A program made the translations under genes and the position numbers. This document shows, in pieces, positions 36,458 to 48,604 of a stretch of DNA of 64,000 nt (within the stretch, counting starts at the first letter, position 1; the number at the start of each line of letters is the position of its first letter). The stretch covers positions 81,700,784 through 81,764,783 of the forward strand of contig CM070910.1 of NCBI GenBank assembly GCA_036417435.1, in the 5' to 3' direction. The stretch comes from Inia geoffrensis. Lineage: Eukaryota > Chordata > Mammalia > Artiodactyla > Iniidae. The notes below the pieces were generated by a model that was not told the origin of the DNA, ran no database searches, and saw only the letters and a program-made list of their open reading frames with translations.

Positions 36458-38193
36458 GGTCTTGTCTAATATATATTTGGCTTATGGAATGGTATCTGTC
36501 CTAATGTCAATCTCTGGTTTTATGCAGCTTCCCCACTCTCCTTTGACCTTACGCAAGCATAAATTTCCTTTGTAAATGTGAGACTCTGTTGTGTTTTGAA
36601 ATGCAGTTCATGCGTAGTCGTGTTTCCATTCCCGGTATTAGTGATATCTTATGATGTTTCTTTTTCTGTGTGACTTATTTCACTTAGAATCATCGTAACT
36701 AAATCCACTCATTATGCTGCTACTGGTCTGTGGCCATTGATTTCATTGTTGAGTGATATTCCATTGTAGGGATATACCACAACTTCTATATCCAGTTTTC
36801 TCTTTCTGGGCTATTGAAGTTGTACCATAGTCAAGGTTCCCGTACACAGAGCAGCCCCAAACTTTGGTGTGGCTCTGTCTTTTTCATTTAAATTTTCCGA
36901 ATCTATAGCACCATAAGTGGAAGTGCCCTAGGCTCTCTAGCTTGGTTTTTTCTTTGTTCCAGGAAACACCATCCACTTCTCCAGAGTGGCTGTTGGCAAT
37001 TTACATCCCGCCCATCAGCATAACAAGGCTGCCGGTTCTCCATGGCCTGTCCTGCCTCTCTGGATTTTACATTTTTTTCGGAGGGCCCTTTTGATCGGTG
37101 GGAAGTGAGACTTCCTTGTAGTGCGGATTTCCATTGCAGGCTTGCTTGGTTGGCCAAAAAGGGCGTATGCGTTTTTTCCTGAATATATTCAGGAAAAAAC
37201 GCATATGCCCTTTTTGGCCAAGTGCATCACTGTCGAACTGCTGCCTCTTTTCCTACGATTTCAGAGCAATTCTTATCTACCACCTGATATCTGTTTTCTG
37301 CAATTCTGTGTCGTGTTCAAGTCCTCTCCACAGTCTTCCTTCAATAAATTTTTGGATGATAGGGGTCATTTGGAACTCCGCAGGATTGTGAGTTACAGTG
37401 CCAAAAATCTCCTTTTCTCAACTCGCTTTCTTGTGAGCTGACCGCAAACCCGAATAATTGCTTCAGGCCCTAATCTCGTGCCGGCATGGCACGCTGAGCC
37501 TTTGGTGAATTCTTCTTCCTGTAGGGAAATCATCGTTCAATGTGCCCGTCCAAACACATCGAGTTAGCCGCTCATTGGTTCTCCTTATTCCTGCTCATCT
37601 TCCACAGAAATTGCAAACTGTGCCAAGCAAGAGGTCAAAGGCACTGACTCTCGAGTTGGGGAGAATGTTAATATCGCATCTGGAAAGGCGAACTCGAGTA
37701 ACAGGGGGGGGAAATGGCGATGAATTTTAGAAATTTTGCCTGATCACTTCGTGGACCATATTCTGGGTTTTCCATGCATATTTTAGCTGAAGGATAACTC
37801 CCTTAAACGTGGAGATTTGGGACCCGTGGAATGGGAATCATGCACCATTACCTCAGAGGGTCTGCATTCCCTCACCAATAGTATCAGTCCCAAGTGTCCA
37901 GCCTTATCTCTCCCACAGCTGGTGATGTAGAGGTGGTAAATCCAAGATTTCTCGCAAGCCCTCAAGGACTTATTTAAGAATTTCTCTCTATTTCACAGTT
38001 CTTGTGCTTTCTTTTTCAAATTTATTTTTATAAGGGGATTTAGCTTATTTACACTGCTGTGTGTATGCTGCTGTACACAAGTGATTTTCTTATGGAGACC
38101 TATAAATGTATGGGTTTTAAGTTTCTTCACAGTCAGGTATAATCCTAGGTATGGAATATGGGGTGTTGAGTCGATTTGGTTGAGCGAGGAGTA
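36458..38193 (+). repeat. Satellite monomer M22
   Basis: Length 1,736 bp; palindrome 37150-37221 with one mismatch (CATATGCC, a CpG change). Private: ATGCAGCTTCCCC near 36522, CCTTACGCAAGC near 36547, GGGATATACC near 36769, GGTATAATCC near 38136. From about 37440 it parallels M18. Confidence 0.95.
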
Positions 38194-39929
38194 GGTCTTG
38201 TCTAATATATATTTGTCTTATGGAATGGTATCTGTCCTAATGTCCATCTCTGGTTTTATGCAGCCTCCCCACTCTCCTTTGACCTTAAGCAAGCATAAAT
38301 TTCTTTTGTAAATGTGAGACTCTGCTGTGTTTTGAAATGCAGTTCATGCGTAGTCGTGTTTCCATTCCCGGTATTAGTGATATCTTATGATGTTTCTTTT
38401 TCTGTGTGACTTATTTCACTTAGAATCATCGTAACTAAATCCACTCATTATGCTGCTACTGGTCTGTGGCCATTGATTTCATTTTTGAGTGATATTCCAT
38501 TGTAGGGATGTACCACAACTTCTATATCCATTTTTCTCTTTCTGGGCTATTGAAGTTGTGCCATAGTCAAGGTTCCCGTACACAGAGCAGCCCCAAACTT
38601 TGGTGTGGCTTTGTCTTTTTCATTTAAATTTTCCGAATCTATAGCACCATAAGTGGAAGTGCCCTAGGCTCTCTAGCTTGGTTTTTTCTTTGTTCCAGGA
38701 AACACCATCCACTTCTCCAGAGTGGCTGTTGGCAATTTACATCCCGCCCATCAGCATAACAAGGCTGCCGGTTCTCCATGGCCTGTCCTGCGTCTCTGGA
38801 TTTTACATTTTTTTCGGAGGGCCCTTTTAATCGGTGGGAAGTGAGACTTCCTTGTAGTGCGGATTTCCATTGCAGGCTTGCTTGGTTGGCCAAAAAGGGC
38901 GTATGCGTTTTTTCCTGAATATATTCAGGAAAAAACGCATACGCCCTTTTTGGCCAAGTGCATCACTGTCGAACTGCTGCCTCTTTTCCTACGATTTCAG
39001 AGCAATTCTTATCTACCACCTGATATCTGTTTTCTGCAATTCTGTGTCGTGTTCAAGTCCTCTTCACAGTCTTCCTTCAATAAATTTTTGGATGATAGGG
39101 GTCATTTGGAACTCCGCAGGATTGTGAGTTACAGTGCCAAAAATCTCCTTTTCTCAACTCGCTTTCTTGTGAGCTGACCGCAAACCCGAATAATTGCTTC
39201 AGGCCCTAATCTCGTGCCGGCATGGCACGCTGAGCCTTTGGTGAATTCTTCTTCCTGTAGGGAAATCATCGTTCAATGTGCCCGTCCAAACACATCGAGT
39301 TAGCCGCTCATTGGTTCTCCTTATTCCTGCTCATCTTCCACAGAAATTGCAAACTGTGCCAAGCAAGAGGTCAAAGGCACTGACTCTCGAATTGGGGAGA
39401 ATGTTAATATCGCATCTGGAAAGGCGAACTCGAGTAACAGGGGGGGGAAATGGCGATGAATTTTAGAAATTTTGCCTGATCACTTCGTGGACCATATTCT
39501 GGGTTTTCCATGCATATTTTAGCTGAAGGATAACTCCCTTAAACGTGGAGATTTGGGACCCGTGGAATGGGAATCATGCACCATTACCTCAGAGGGTCTG
39601 CATTCCCTCACCAATAGTATCAGTCCCAAGTGTCCAGCCTTATTTCTCCCACAGCTGGTGATGTAGAGGTGGTAAATCCAACATTTCTCGCAGGCCCTCA
39701 AGGACTTATTTAAGAATTTCTCTCTATTTCACAGTCCTTGTGCTTTCTTTTTCAAATTTATTTTTATAAGGGGATTTAGCTTATTTACACTGCTGTGTGT
39801 ATGCTGCTGTACACAAGTGATTTTCTTATGGAGACCTATAAATGTATGGGTTTTAAGTTTCTTCACAGTCAGGTATATTCCTAGGTATGGAATATGGGGT
39901 GTTGAGTCGATTTGGTTGAGCGAGGAGTA
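38194..39929 (+). repeat. Satellite monomer M23
   Basis: Length 1,736 bp; palindrome 38886-38957 perfect. It is the counterpart of M19 at +6,943 bp, sharing TTTTTGAGTG, GTTGTGCCATAG, CCTTTTAATCGG and the CCAACATTTCTCGCAGG tail. It carries CCTGCGTCTCTGG, which is otherwise seen in M18. Confidence 0.95.
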
Positions 39930-41665
39930 CGTCTTGTCTAATATATATTTGTCTTATGGAATGGTATCTGTCCTAATGTCAACCTCTGGTTTTATGCAGC
40001 CTCCCCACTCTCCTTTGACCTTAAGCAAGCATAAATTTCTTTTGTAAATGTGAGACTCTGTTGTGTTTTGAAATGCAGTTCATGCGTAGTCGTGTTTCCA
40101 TTCCCGGTATTAGTGATATCTTATGATGTTTCTTTTTCTGTGTGACTTATTTCACTTAGAATCATCGTAACTAAATCCACTCATTATGCTGCTACTGGTC
40201 TGTGGCCATTGATTTCATTGTTGAGTGCTATTCCATTGTAGGGATGTACCACAACTTCTATATCCAGTTTTCTCTTTCTGGGCTATTGAAGTTGTACCAT
40301 AGTCAAGGTTCCCGTACACAGAGCAGCCCCAAACTTTGGTGTGGCTCTGTCTTTTTCATTTAAATTTTCCGAATCTATAGCACCATAAGTGGAAGTGCCC
40401 TAGGCTCTCTAGCTTGGTTTTTTCTTTGTTCCAGGAAACACCATCCACTTCTCCAGAGTGGCTGTTGGCAATTTACATCCCACCCATCAGCATAACAAGG
40501 CTGCGGGTTCTCCATGGCCTGTCCTGCCTCTCTGGATTTTACATTTTTTTCGGTGGGCCCATTTGATCGGTGGGAAGTGAGACTTCCTTGTAGTGCGGAT
40601 TTCCATTGCAGGCTTGCTTGGTTCGCCAAAAAGGGCGTATGCGTTTTTTCCTGAATATATTCAGGAAAAAACGCATATGCCCGTTTTGGCCAAGTGCATC
40701 ACTGTCGAACTGCTGCCTCTTTTCCTACGATTTCAGAGCAATTCTTATCTACCACCTGATATCTGTTTTCTGCAATTCTGTGTCGTGTTCAAGTCCTCTC
40801 CACAGTCTTCCTTCAATAAATTTTTGGATGATAGGGGTCATTTGGAACTCCGCAGGATTGTGAGTTACAGTGCCAAAAATCTCCTTTTCTCAACTCGCTT
40901 TCTTGTGAGCTGACCGCAAACCCGAATAATTGCTTCAGGCCCTAATCTCGTGCCGGCATGGCACGCTGAGCCTTTGGTGAATTCTTCTACCTGTAGGGAA
41001 ATCATCGTTCAGTGTGCCCGTCCAAACACATCGAGTTAGCCGCTCATTGGTTCTCCTTATTCCTGCTCATCTTCCACAGAAATTGCAAACTGTGCCAAAC
41101 AAGAGGTCAAAGGCACTGACTCTCCAAGTGGGGAGAATGTTAATATCGCATCTGGAAAGGCGAACTCGAGTACCGGGGGGGAAAATGGCGATGAATTTTA
41201 GAAATTTTGCCTGATCATTTCGTGGACCATATTCTGGGTTTTCCATGCATATTTTAGCTGAAGGATAAATCCCTTAAACGTGGAGATTTGGGACCCGTGG
41301 AATGGGAATCATGCACCATTACCTCAGAGGGTCTGCATTCCCTCACCAATAGTATCAGTCCCAAGTTTCCAGCCTTATCTCTCCCACAGCTGGTGATGTA
41401 CAGGTGGTAAATCCAAGATTTCTCGCAAGCTCTCAAGGACTTATTTAAGAATTTCTCTCTATTTCACAGTCCTTGTGCTTTCTTTTTTCAAATTTATTTT
41501 TATAAGGGGATTTAGCTTATTTACACTGCTGTGTGTATGCTGCTGTATACAAGTGATTTTCTTATGGAGACCTATAAATGTATGGGCTTTAAGTTTCTTC
41601 ACAGTCAGGTATATTCCTAGGTATGGAATACGGGGTGTTGAGTCCATTTGGTTGAGCGAGGAGTA
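39930..41665 (+). repeat. Satellite monomer M24
   Basis: Length 1,736 bp; palindrome 40622-40693 with three mismatches (TTCGCC, CATATGCC, CCCGTTTTGG). It is the counterpart of M20 at +6,943 bp. It has one extra T in the poly-T near 41487, and private CAACCTCTGG near 39980 and GGGCCCATTTG near 40556. Confidence 0.95.
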
Positions 41666-43401
41666 GGTCTTGTCTAATATATATTTGGCTTATGGAATGG
41701 TATCTGTCCTAATGTCAATCTCTGGTTTTATGCAGCCTCCCCACTCTCCGTTGACCTTAAGCAAGCATAAATTTCCTTTGTAAATGTGAGACTCTGTTGT
41801 GTTTTGAAATGCAGTTCATGCGTAGTCGTGTTTCCATTCCCGGTATTAGTGATATCTTATGATGTTTGTTTTTCTGTGTGACTTATTTCACTTAGAATCA
41901 TCGTAACTAAATCCACTCATTATGCTGCTACTGTTCTGTGGCCATTGATTTCATTGTTGAGTGATATTCCATTGTAGGGATGTACCACAACTTCTATATC
42001 CAGTTTTCTCTTTCTGGGCTATTGAAGTTGTACCATAGTCAAGGTTCCTGTACACAGAGCAACCCCAAACTTTGGTGTGGCTCTGTCTTTTTCATTTAAA
42101 TTTTCCGAATCTATAGCACCATAAGTGGAAGTGCCCTAGGCTCTCTAGCTTGCTTTTTTCTTTGTTCCAGGAAACACCATCCACTTCTCCAGAGTGGCTG
42201 TTGGCAATTTACATCCCGCCCATCAGCATAACAAGGCTGCCGGTTCTCCATGGCCTGTCCTGCCTCTCTGGATTTTACATTTTTTTCGGAGGGCCCTTTT
42301 GATCGGTGGGAAGTGAGACTTCCTTGTAGTGCGGATTTCCATTGCAGGCTTGCTTGGTTGGCCAAAAAGGGCGTATGCGTTTTTTCCTGAATATATTCAG
42401 GAAAAAACACATACGCCCTTTTTGGCCAAGTGCATCACTGTCGAACTGCTGCCTCTTTTCCTACGATTTCAGAGCAATTCTTATCTACCACCTGATATCT
42501 GTTTTCTGCAATTCTGTGTCGTGTTCAAGTCCTCTTCACAGTCTTCCTTCAATAAATTTTTGGATGATAGGGGTCATTTGGAACTCCGCAGGATTGTGAG
42601 TTACAGTGCCAAAAATCTCCTTTTCTCAACTCGCTTTCTTGTGAGCTGACCGCAAACCCGAATAATTGCTTCAGGACCTAATCTCGTGCCGGCATGGCAC
42701 GCTGAGCCTTTGGTGAATTCTTCTTCCTGTAGGGAAATCATCGTTCAATGTGCCCGTCCAAACACATCGAGTTAGCCGCTCATTGGTTCTCCTTATTCCT
42801 GCTCATCTTCCACAGAAATTGCAAACTGTGCCAAGCAAGAGGTCAAATGCACTGACTCTCGAATTGGGGAGAATGTTAATATCGCATCTGGAAAGGCGAA
42901 CTCGAGTAACAGGGGGGTGAAATGGCGATGAATTTTAGAAATTTTGCCTGATCACTTCGTGGACCATATTCTGGGTTTTCCATGCATATTTTATCTGAAG
43001 GATAAATCCCTTAAACGTGGAGATTTGGGACCGGTGGAATGGGAATCATGCACCATTACCTCAGAGGGTCTGCATTCCCTCACCAATAGTATCAGTCCCA
43101 AGTGTCCAGCCTTATCTCTCCCACAGCTGGTGATGTAGAGGTGGTAAATCCAAGATTTCTCACAAGCCCTCAAGGACTTATTTAAGAATTTCTCTCTATT
43201 TTACAGTCCTTGTGCTTTCTTTTTCAAATTTATTTTTATAAGGGGATTTAGCTTATTTACACTGCTGTGTGTATGCTGCTGTATACAAGTGATTTTCTTA
43301 TGGAGACCTATAAATGTATGGGCTTTAAGTTTCTTCACAGTCAGGTATATTCCTAGGTATGGAATACGGGGTGTTGAGTCCATTTGGTTGAGCGAGGAGT
43401 A
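41666..43401 (+). repeat. Satellite monomer M25 (chimeric back half)
   Basis: Length 1,736 bp; palindrome 42358-42429 with one mismatch (AACACATACG, a CpG change). It parallels M21 up to about 42840. At 42840-42925 it resembles M13/M15 (CTCGAATTGGG, GGGGGGTGAAATGG). From about 43000 it resembles M20/M24 (GATAAATCCC, GTATACAAGTG, GGGCTTTAAG). Private: TCAGGACCTAATC near 42672, GGTCAAATGCAC near 42841. Confidence 0.95.
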
Positions 43402-45136
43402 GGTCTTGTCTAATATATATTTGGCTTATGGAATGGTATCTGTCCTAATGTCAATCTCTGGTTTTATGCAGCCTCCCCACTCTCCTTTGACCTTAAGCAA
43501 GCATAAATTTCCTTTGTAAATGTGAGACTCTGTTGTGTTTTGAAATGCAGTTCATGCGTAGTCGTGTTTCCATTCCCGGTATTAGTGATATCTTATGATG
43601 TTTCTTTTTCTGTGTGACTTATTTCACTTAGAATCATCGTAACTAAATCCACTCATTATGCTGCTACTGGTCTGTGGCCATTGATTTCATTGTTGAGTGA
43701 TATTCCATTGTAGGGATGTACCACAACTTCTATATCCAGTTTTCTCTTTCTGGGCTATTGAAGTTGTACCATAGTCAAGGTTCCCGTACACAGAGCAACC
43801 CCAAACTTTGGTGTGGCTCTGTCTTTTTCATTTAAATTTTCCGAATCTATAGCACCATAAGTGGAAGTGCCCTAGGCTCTCTAGCTTGGTTTTTTCTTTG
43901 TTCCAGGAAACACCATCCACTTCTCCAGAGTGGCTGTTGGCAATTTACATCCCGCCCATCAGCATAACAAGGCTGCCGGTTCTCCATGGCCTGTCCTGCC
44001 TCTCTGGATTTTACATTTTTTTCGGAGGGCCCTTTTGATCGGTGGGAAGTGAGACTTCCTTGTAGTGCGGATTTCCATTGCAGGCTTGCTTGGTTGGCCA
44101 AAAAGGGCGTATGCGTTTTTTCCTGAATATATTCAGGAAAAAACGCATACGCCCTTTTTGGCCAAGTGCATCACTGTCGAACTGCTGCCTCTTTTCCTAC
44201 GATTTCAGAGCAATTCTTATCTACCACCTGATATCTGTTTTCTGCAATTCTTTGTCGTGTTCAAGTCCTCTCCACAGTCTTCCTTCAATAAATTTTTGGA
44301 TGATAGGGGTCATTTGGAACTCCGCAGGATTGTGAGTTACAGTGCCAAAAATCTCCTTTTCTCAACTCGCTTTCTTGTGAGCTGACCGCAAACCCGAATA
44401 ATTGCTTCAGGCCCTAATCTCGTTCCGGCATGGCACGCTGAGCCTTTTGTGAATTCTTCTACCTGTAGGGAAATCATCGTTCAGTGTGCCCGTCCAAACA
44501 CATCGAGTTAGCCGCTCATTGGTTCTCCTTATTCCTGCTCCTCTTCCACAGAAATTGCAAACTGTGCCAAACAAGAGGTGAAAGACACTGACTCTCCAAG
44601 TGGGGAGAATGTTAATATCGCATCTGGAAAGGGGAACTCGAGTACCGGGGGGGAATATGGTGATGAATTTTAGAAATTTTGCCTGATCACTTCGTGGACC
44701 ATATTCTGGGATTTCCATGCATATTTTAGCTGAAGGATAACTCCCTTAAACGTGGAGATTTGGGACCCGTGGATTGGGAATCATGCACCATTACCTCAAA
44801 GGGTCTGCATTCCCTCACCAATAGTATCAGCCCCAAGTGTCCAGTCTTATCTCTCCCACAGCTGTGGATGTAGAGGTGGTCAATCCAAGATTTCTCGCAA
44901 GCCCTCAAGGACTTATTTAAGAATTTCTCTCTATTTCACATTCCTTGTGCTTTCTTTTTCAAATTTATTTTTATAAGGGGATTTAGCTTATTTACACTGC
45001 TGTGTGTATGCTGCTGTACACAAGTGATTTTCTTATGGAGACCTATAAATGTATGGGTTTTAAGTTTCTTCACAGTCAGGTATATTCCTAGGTATTGAAT
45101 ACGGGGTGTTGAGTCCATTTGGTTGAGCGAGGAGTA
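43402..45136 (+). repeat. Satellite monomer M26
   Basis: Length 1,735 bp; palindrome 44094-44165 perfect. Private: AATTCTTTGTCG near 44247 and GGGGAATATGGTGATG near 44648. The tail shares GTGGATTGGGAATC, CCTCAAAGGG and TTTCACATTCC with M21, and GAGGTGAAAGACACTG with M27 and M31. Confidence 0.95.
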
Positions 45137-46869
45137 GCTCTTGTCTAATATATATTTGGCTTATGGAATGGTATCTGTCCTAATGTCCATCTCTGGTTTT
45201 ATGCAGCCTCCCCACTCTCCTTTGACCTTAAGCAAGCATAAATTTCTTTTGTAAATGTGAGACTCTGTTGTGTTTTGAAATGCAGTTCATGCGTAGTCGT
45301 GTTTCCATTCCCGGTATTAGTGATATCTTATGATGTTTCTTTTTCTGTGTGACTTATTTCACTTAGAATCATCGTAACTAAATCCACTCATTATGCTGCT
45401 ACTGGTCTGTGGCCATTGATTTCATTGTTGAGTGATATTCCATTGTAGGGATGTACCACAACTTCTATATCCAGTTTTCTCTTTCTGGGCTATTGAAGTT
45501 GTACCATAGTCAAGGTTCCCGTACACAGAGCAGCCCCAAACTTTCGTGTGGCTCTGTCTTTTTCATTTAAATTTTCCGAATCTATAGCACCATAAGTGGA
45601 AGTGCCCTAGGCTCTGTAGCTTGGTTTTTTCTTTGTTCCAGGAAACACCATCCACTTCTCCAGAGTGGCTGTTGGCAGTTTACATCCCGCCCATCAGCAT
45701 AACAAGGCTGCCGGTTCTCCATGGCCTGTCCTGCCTCTCTGGATTTTACATTTTTTTCGGAGGGCCCTTTTGATCGGTGGGAAGTGAGACTTCCTTGTAG
45801 TGCGGATTTCCATTGCAGGCTTGCTTGGTTGGCCCAAAAGGGCTTATGCGTTTTTTCCTGAATATATTCAGGAAAAAACGCATACGCCCTTTTTGGCCAA
45901 GTGCATCACTGTCGAACTGCTGCCTCTTTTCTACGATTTCAGAGCAATTCTTATCTACCACCTGATATCTGTTTTCTGCAATTCTGTGTCGTGTTCAAGT
46001 CCTCTTCACACTCTTCCTTCAATAAATTTTTGGATGATAGGGGTCATTTGGAACTCCACAGGATTGTGAGTTACAGTGCCAAAAATCTCCTTTTCTCAAC
46101 TCGCTTTCTTGTGAGCTGACCGCAAACCCGAATAATTGCTTCAGGCCCTAATCTCGTTCCGGCATGGCACGCTGAGCCTTTGGTGAATTCTTCTACCTGT
46201 AGGGAAATCATCGTTCAGTGTGCCCGTCCAAACACATCGAGTTAGCCGCTCATTGGTTCTCCTTATTCCTGCTCACCTTCCACAGAAATTGCAAACTGTG
46301 CGAAAAAAGAGGTGAAAGACACTGACTCTCCAAGTGAGGAGAATGTTAATATCGCATCTGGAAAGGCGAACTCGAGTACGGGGGGGAAAATGGCGATGAA
46401 TTTTAGAAATTTTGCCTGATCACTTCGTGGACCATATTCTGGGATTTCCATGCATATTTTAGCTGAAGGATAAATCCCTTAAACGTGGAGATTTGGGACC
46501 CGTGGAATGGGAATAATGCACCATTACCTCAAAGGGTCTGCATTCCCTCAGCAATAGTATCAGCCCCAAGTGTCCAGTCCTATCTCTCCCACAGCTGTGG
46601 ATGTAGAGGTGGTCAATCCAAGATTTCTCGCAAGCCCTCAAGGACTTATTTAAGAATTTCTCTCTATTTCACATTCCTTGTGCTTTCTTTTTCAAATTTA
46701 TTTTTATAAGGGGATTTAGCTTATTTACACTGCTGTGTGTATGCTGCTGTACACAAGTGATTTTCTTATGGAGACCTATAAATGTATGGGTTTTAAGTTT
46801 CTTCACAGTCAGGTATATTCCTAGGTATTGAATACGGGGTGTTGAGTCCATTTGGTTGAGCGAGGAGTA
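45137..46869 (+). repeat. Satellite monomer M27
   Basis: Length 1,733 bp, the shortest complete copy. One base is missing in CTCTTTTCTACG near 45927, and another small loss lies near the GTGCGAAAAAAGAGG stretch at 46299. Palindrome 45829-45900 has two mismatches (GGCCCAAAAGGGCTTATG). Private: AGTAGCTCTTG at the start and GGCAGTTTACATC near 45674. Confidence 0.95.
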
Positions 46870-48604
46870 GGTCTTGTCTAATATATATTTGGGTTATGGA
46901 ATGGTATCTGTCCTAATGTCAATCTCTGGTTTTATGCAGCCTCCTCACTCTCCTTTGACCTTAAGCAAACATAAATTTCCTTTGTAAATGTGAGACTCTG
47001 TTGTGTTTTGAAATGCAGTTCATGCGTAGTCGTGTTTCCATTCCCGGTATTAGTGATATCTTATGATGTTTCATTTTCTGTGTGACTTATTTCACTTAGA
47101 ATCATCATAACTAAATCCACTCATTATGCTGCTACTGGTCTGTGGCCATTGATTTCATTGTTGAGTGATATTCCATTGTAGGGATGTACCACAACTTCTA
47201 TATCCAGTTTTCTCTTTCTGGGCTATTGAAGTTGTACCATAGTCAAGGTTCCCGAACACAGAGCAGCCCCAAACTTTGGTGTGGCTCTGTCTTTTTCATT
47301 TAAATTTTCCGAATCTATAGCACCATAAGTGGAAGTGCCCTAGGCTCTCTAGCTTGGTTTTTTCTTTGTTCCAGGAAACACCATCCACTTCTCCAGAGTG
47401 GCTGTTGGCAATTTACATCCCGCCCATCAGCATAACAAGGCTGCCGGTTCTCCATGGCCTGTCCTGCCTCTCTGGATTTTACATTTTTTTCGGAGGGCCC
47501 TTTTGATCGGTGGGAAGTGAGACTTCCTTGTAGTGCGGATTTCCATTGCAGGCTTGCTTGGTTGGCCAAAAAGGGCGTATGCGTTTTTTCCTGAATATAT
47601 TCAGGAAAAAACGCATACGCCCTTTTTGGCCAAGTGCATCACTGTCGAACTGCTGCCTCTTTTCCTACGATTTCAGAGCAATTCTTATCTACCACCTGAT
47701 ATCTTTTTTCTGCAATTCTGTGTCGTGTTCAAGTCCTCTCCACAGTCTTCCTTCAATAAATTTTTGGATGATAGGGGTCATTTGGAACTCCGCAGGATTG
47801 TGAGTTACAGTGCCAAAAATCTTCTTTTCTCAACTCGCTTTCTTGTGAGCTGACCACAAACCCGAATAATTGCTTCAGGCCCTAATCTCGTTCCGGCATG
47901 GCACGCTGAGCCTTTGGTGAATTCTTCTACCTGTAGGGAAATCATCGTTCAGTGTGCCCGTCCAAACACATCGAGTTAGCCGCTCATTGGTTCTCCTTAT
48001 TCCTGCTCATCTTCCACAGAAATTGCAAACTTTGCCAAACAAGAGGTCAAAGGCACTGACTCTCCAAGTGGGGAGAATGTTAATATCGCATCTGGAAAGG
48101 TGAACTCGAGTACCGGGGGGGAAAATGGCGATGAATTTTAGAAATTTTGCCTGATCAATTCGTGGACCATATTCTGGGTTTTCCATGCATATTTTAGCTG
48201 AAGGATAAATCCCTTAAACGTGGAGATTTGGGACCCGTGGAATGGGAATCATGCACCATTACCTCAGAGGGTCTGCATTCCCTCACCAATAGTATCAGTC
48301 CCAAGTGTCCAGCCTTATCTCTCCCACAGCTGGTGATGTAGAGGTGGTAAATCCAAGATTTCTCGCAAGCCCTCAAGGACTTATTTAAAAATTTCTCTCT
48401 ATTTCACAGTCCTTGTGCTTTCTTTTTCAAATTTATTTTTATAAGGGGATTTAGCTTATTTACACTGCTGTGTGTATGCTGCTGTATACAAGTAATTTTC
48501 TTATGGAGACCTATAAATGTATGGGCTTTAAGTTTCTTCACAGTCAGGTATATTCCTAGGTATGGAATACGGGGTGTTGAGTCCATTTGGTTGAGCGAGG
48601 AGTA
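46870..48604 (+). repeat. Satellite monomer M28
   Basis: Length 1,735 bp; palindrome 47562-47633 perfect. It shares GTTTCATTTTCTG, AATCATCATAAC, AACTTTGCCAAAC and TTTAAAAATTTC with M32 at +6,950 bp. Private: CCCGAACACAG near 47252, ATATCTTTTTTCTG near 47700, CAAGTAATTTTC near 48489. Confidence 0.95.
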
